Part shown: positions 63,992 through 64,000 of the stretch, piece after piece | Layout: each line of letters begins with the position of its first letter | Numbering within the stretch: the stretch's first letter is position 1 | NCBI RefSeq assembly: GCF_002929355.1 | Contig: NZ_PJIR01000006.1 | Coordinates: forward strand, 62,001-126,000 | Length of the DNA: 64,000 bases | DNA from: Arthrobacter sp. B0490 | Lineage (GTDB): Bacteria > Actinomycetota > Actinomycetes > Actinomycetales > Micrococcaceae | Direction: 5' to 3' | The notes under the pieces: generated by a model | The model's input: only the letters and a program-made list of their open reading frames with translations | The model's database searches: none | Told to the model about the DNA's origin: nothing | Program-made: the position numbers and the translations under genes

Positions 63992-64000
63992 GCGTGTCCT

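Overview
This window is a stretch of ordinary chromosome from a very GC-rich Gram-positive actinobacterium, most likely Arthrobacter sensu lato (Micrococcaceae). The gene content points there: a resuscitation-promoting factor with LysM, an IRP1-type aconitase, glutathione-independent formaldehyde dehydrogenase, a type III polyketide synthase operon, a YdeP-type molybdopterin oxidoreductase with a DUF6457 partner, and an ECF41 sigma factor. Genes are tightly packed, with many ATGA-type overlaps and GTG/TTG starts. Many units end in long perfect GC hairpins, usually without a U-tract. I see no rRNA, tRNA, CRISPR array, insertion sequence or phage gene. Assignments rest on reading the translated proteins and DNA by eye; no database was searched.

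Layout. 1-0.9 kb: MFS exporter (cut by the window edge) with its MarR repressor. 1.1-5.3 kb: molybdopterin oxidoreductase, MFS permease, DUF6457 protein. 5.5-8.6 kb: secreted beta-helix protein with a probable frameshift in its signal peptide, then a LacI regulator. 8.7-10.8 kb: FAD oxidoreductase plus ECF41 sigma factor, with a sequence matching the ECF41 promoter in front. 10.8-15.3 kb: AraC regulator divergent from a flavin monooxygenase, SDR and alpha/beta-hydrolase operon that resembles the mycobacterial virS-mymA locus. 15.3-20.9 kb: small enzymes, a degenerate Hpt-like protein, a secreted 5'-nucleotidase and a GNAT. 20.9-25.3 kb: YhgE/Pip membrane protein and ABC-like ATPase, divergent from a TetR regulator and a YkvA protein. 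25.3-34.1 kb: IPNS-like oxygenase, GH2 glycosidase, a three-gene small-protein operon, cold-shock protein, LLM oxidoreductase, a short coiled-coil protein coupled to a BenE transporter, and a Na+/H+ antiporter.

34.2-43.6 kb: SWIM/SNF2 helicase, epoxide-hydrolase-like protein, a complete ECF transporter (A, T and S), a nucleoside hydrolase and a FadR-type GntR regulator; the last five plausibly form one nucleoside or nucleobase salvage unit. 43.7-49.9 kb: aconitase with two dyads in its promoter, YegP-like protein, a disordered repeat protein, an SDR and fdhA. 50-56 kb: Rpf with a long structured leader, a lipoprotein, an SDR, and a T3PKS, methyltransferase, FAD-hydroxylase operon whose promoter predicts a leaderless mRNA. 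56-57.4 kb: three small stress-type proteins. 57.5-64 kb: a TPP-dependent decarboxylase-like enzyme and an agmatinase-family ureohydrolase in one operon, a lipoprotein, an APC permease and an XRE-cupin regulator; together these suggest uptake and breakdown of a guanidino compound.

Nothing here is clearly a new type of system. The best leads are the ECF transporter plus nucleoside hydrolase unit, the TPP enzyme plus ureohydrolase pair, the mymA-like cluster with an altered monooxygenase fingerprint, the BenE gene without a standard start codon behind four 15-bp repeats, and the aconitase promoter dyads.
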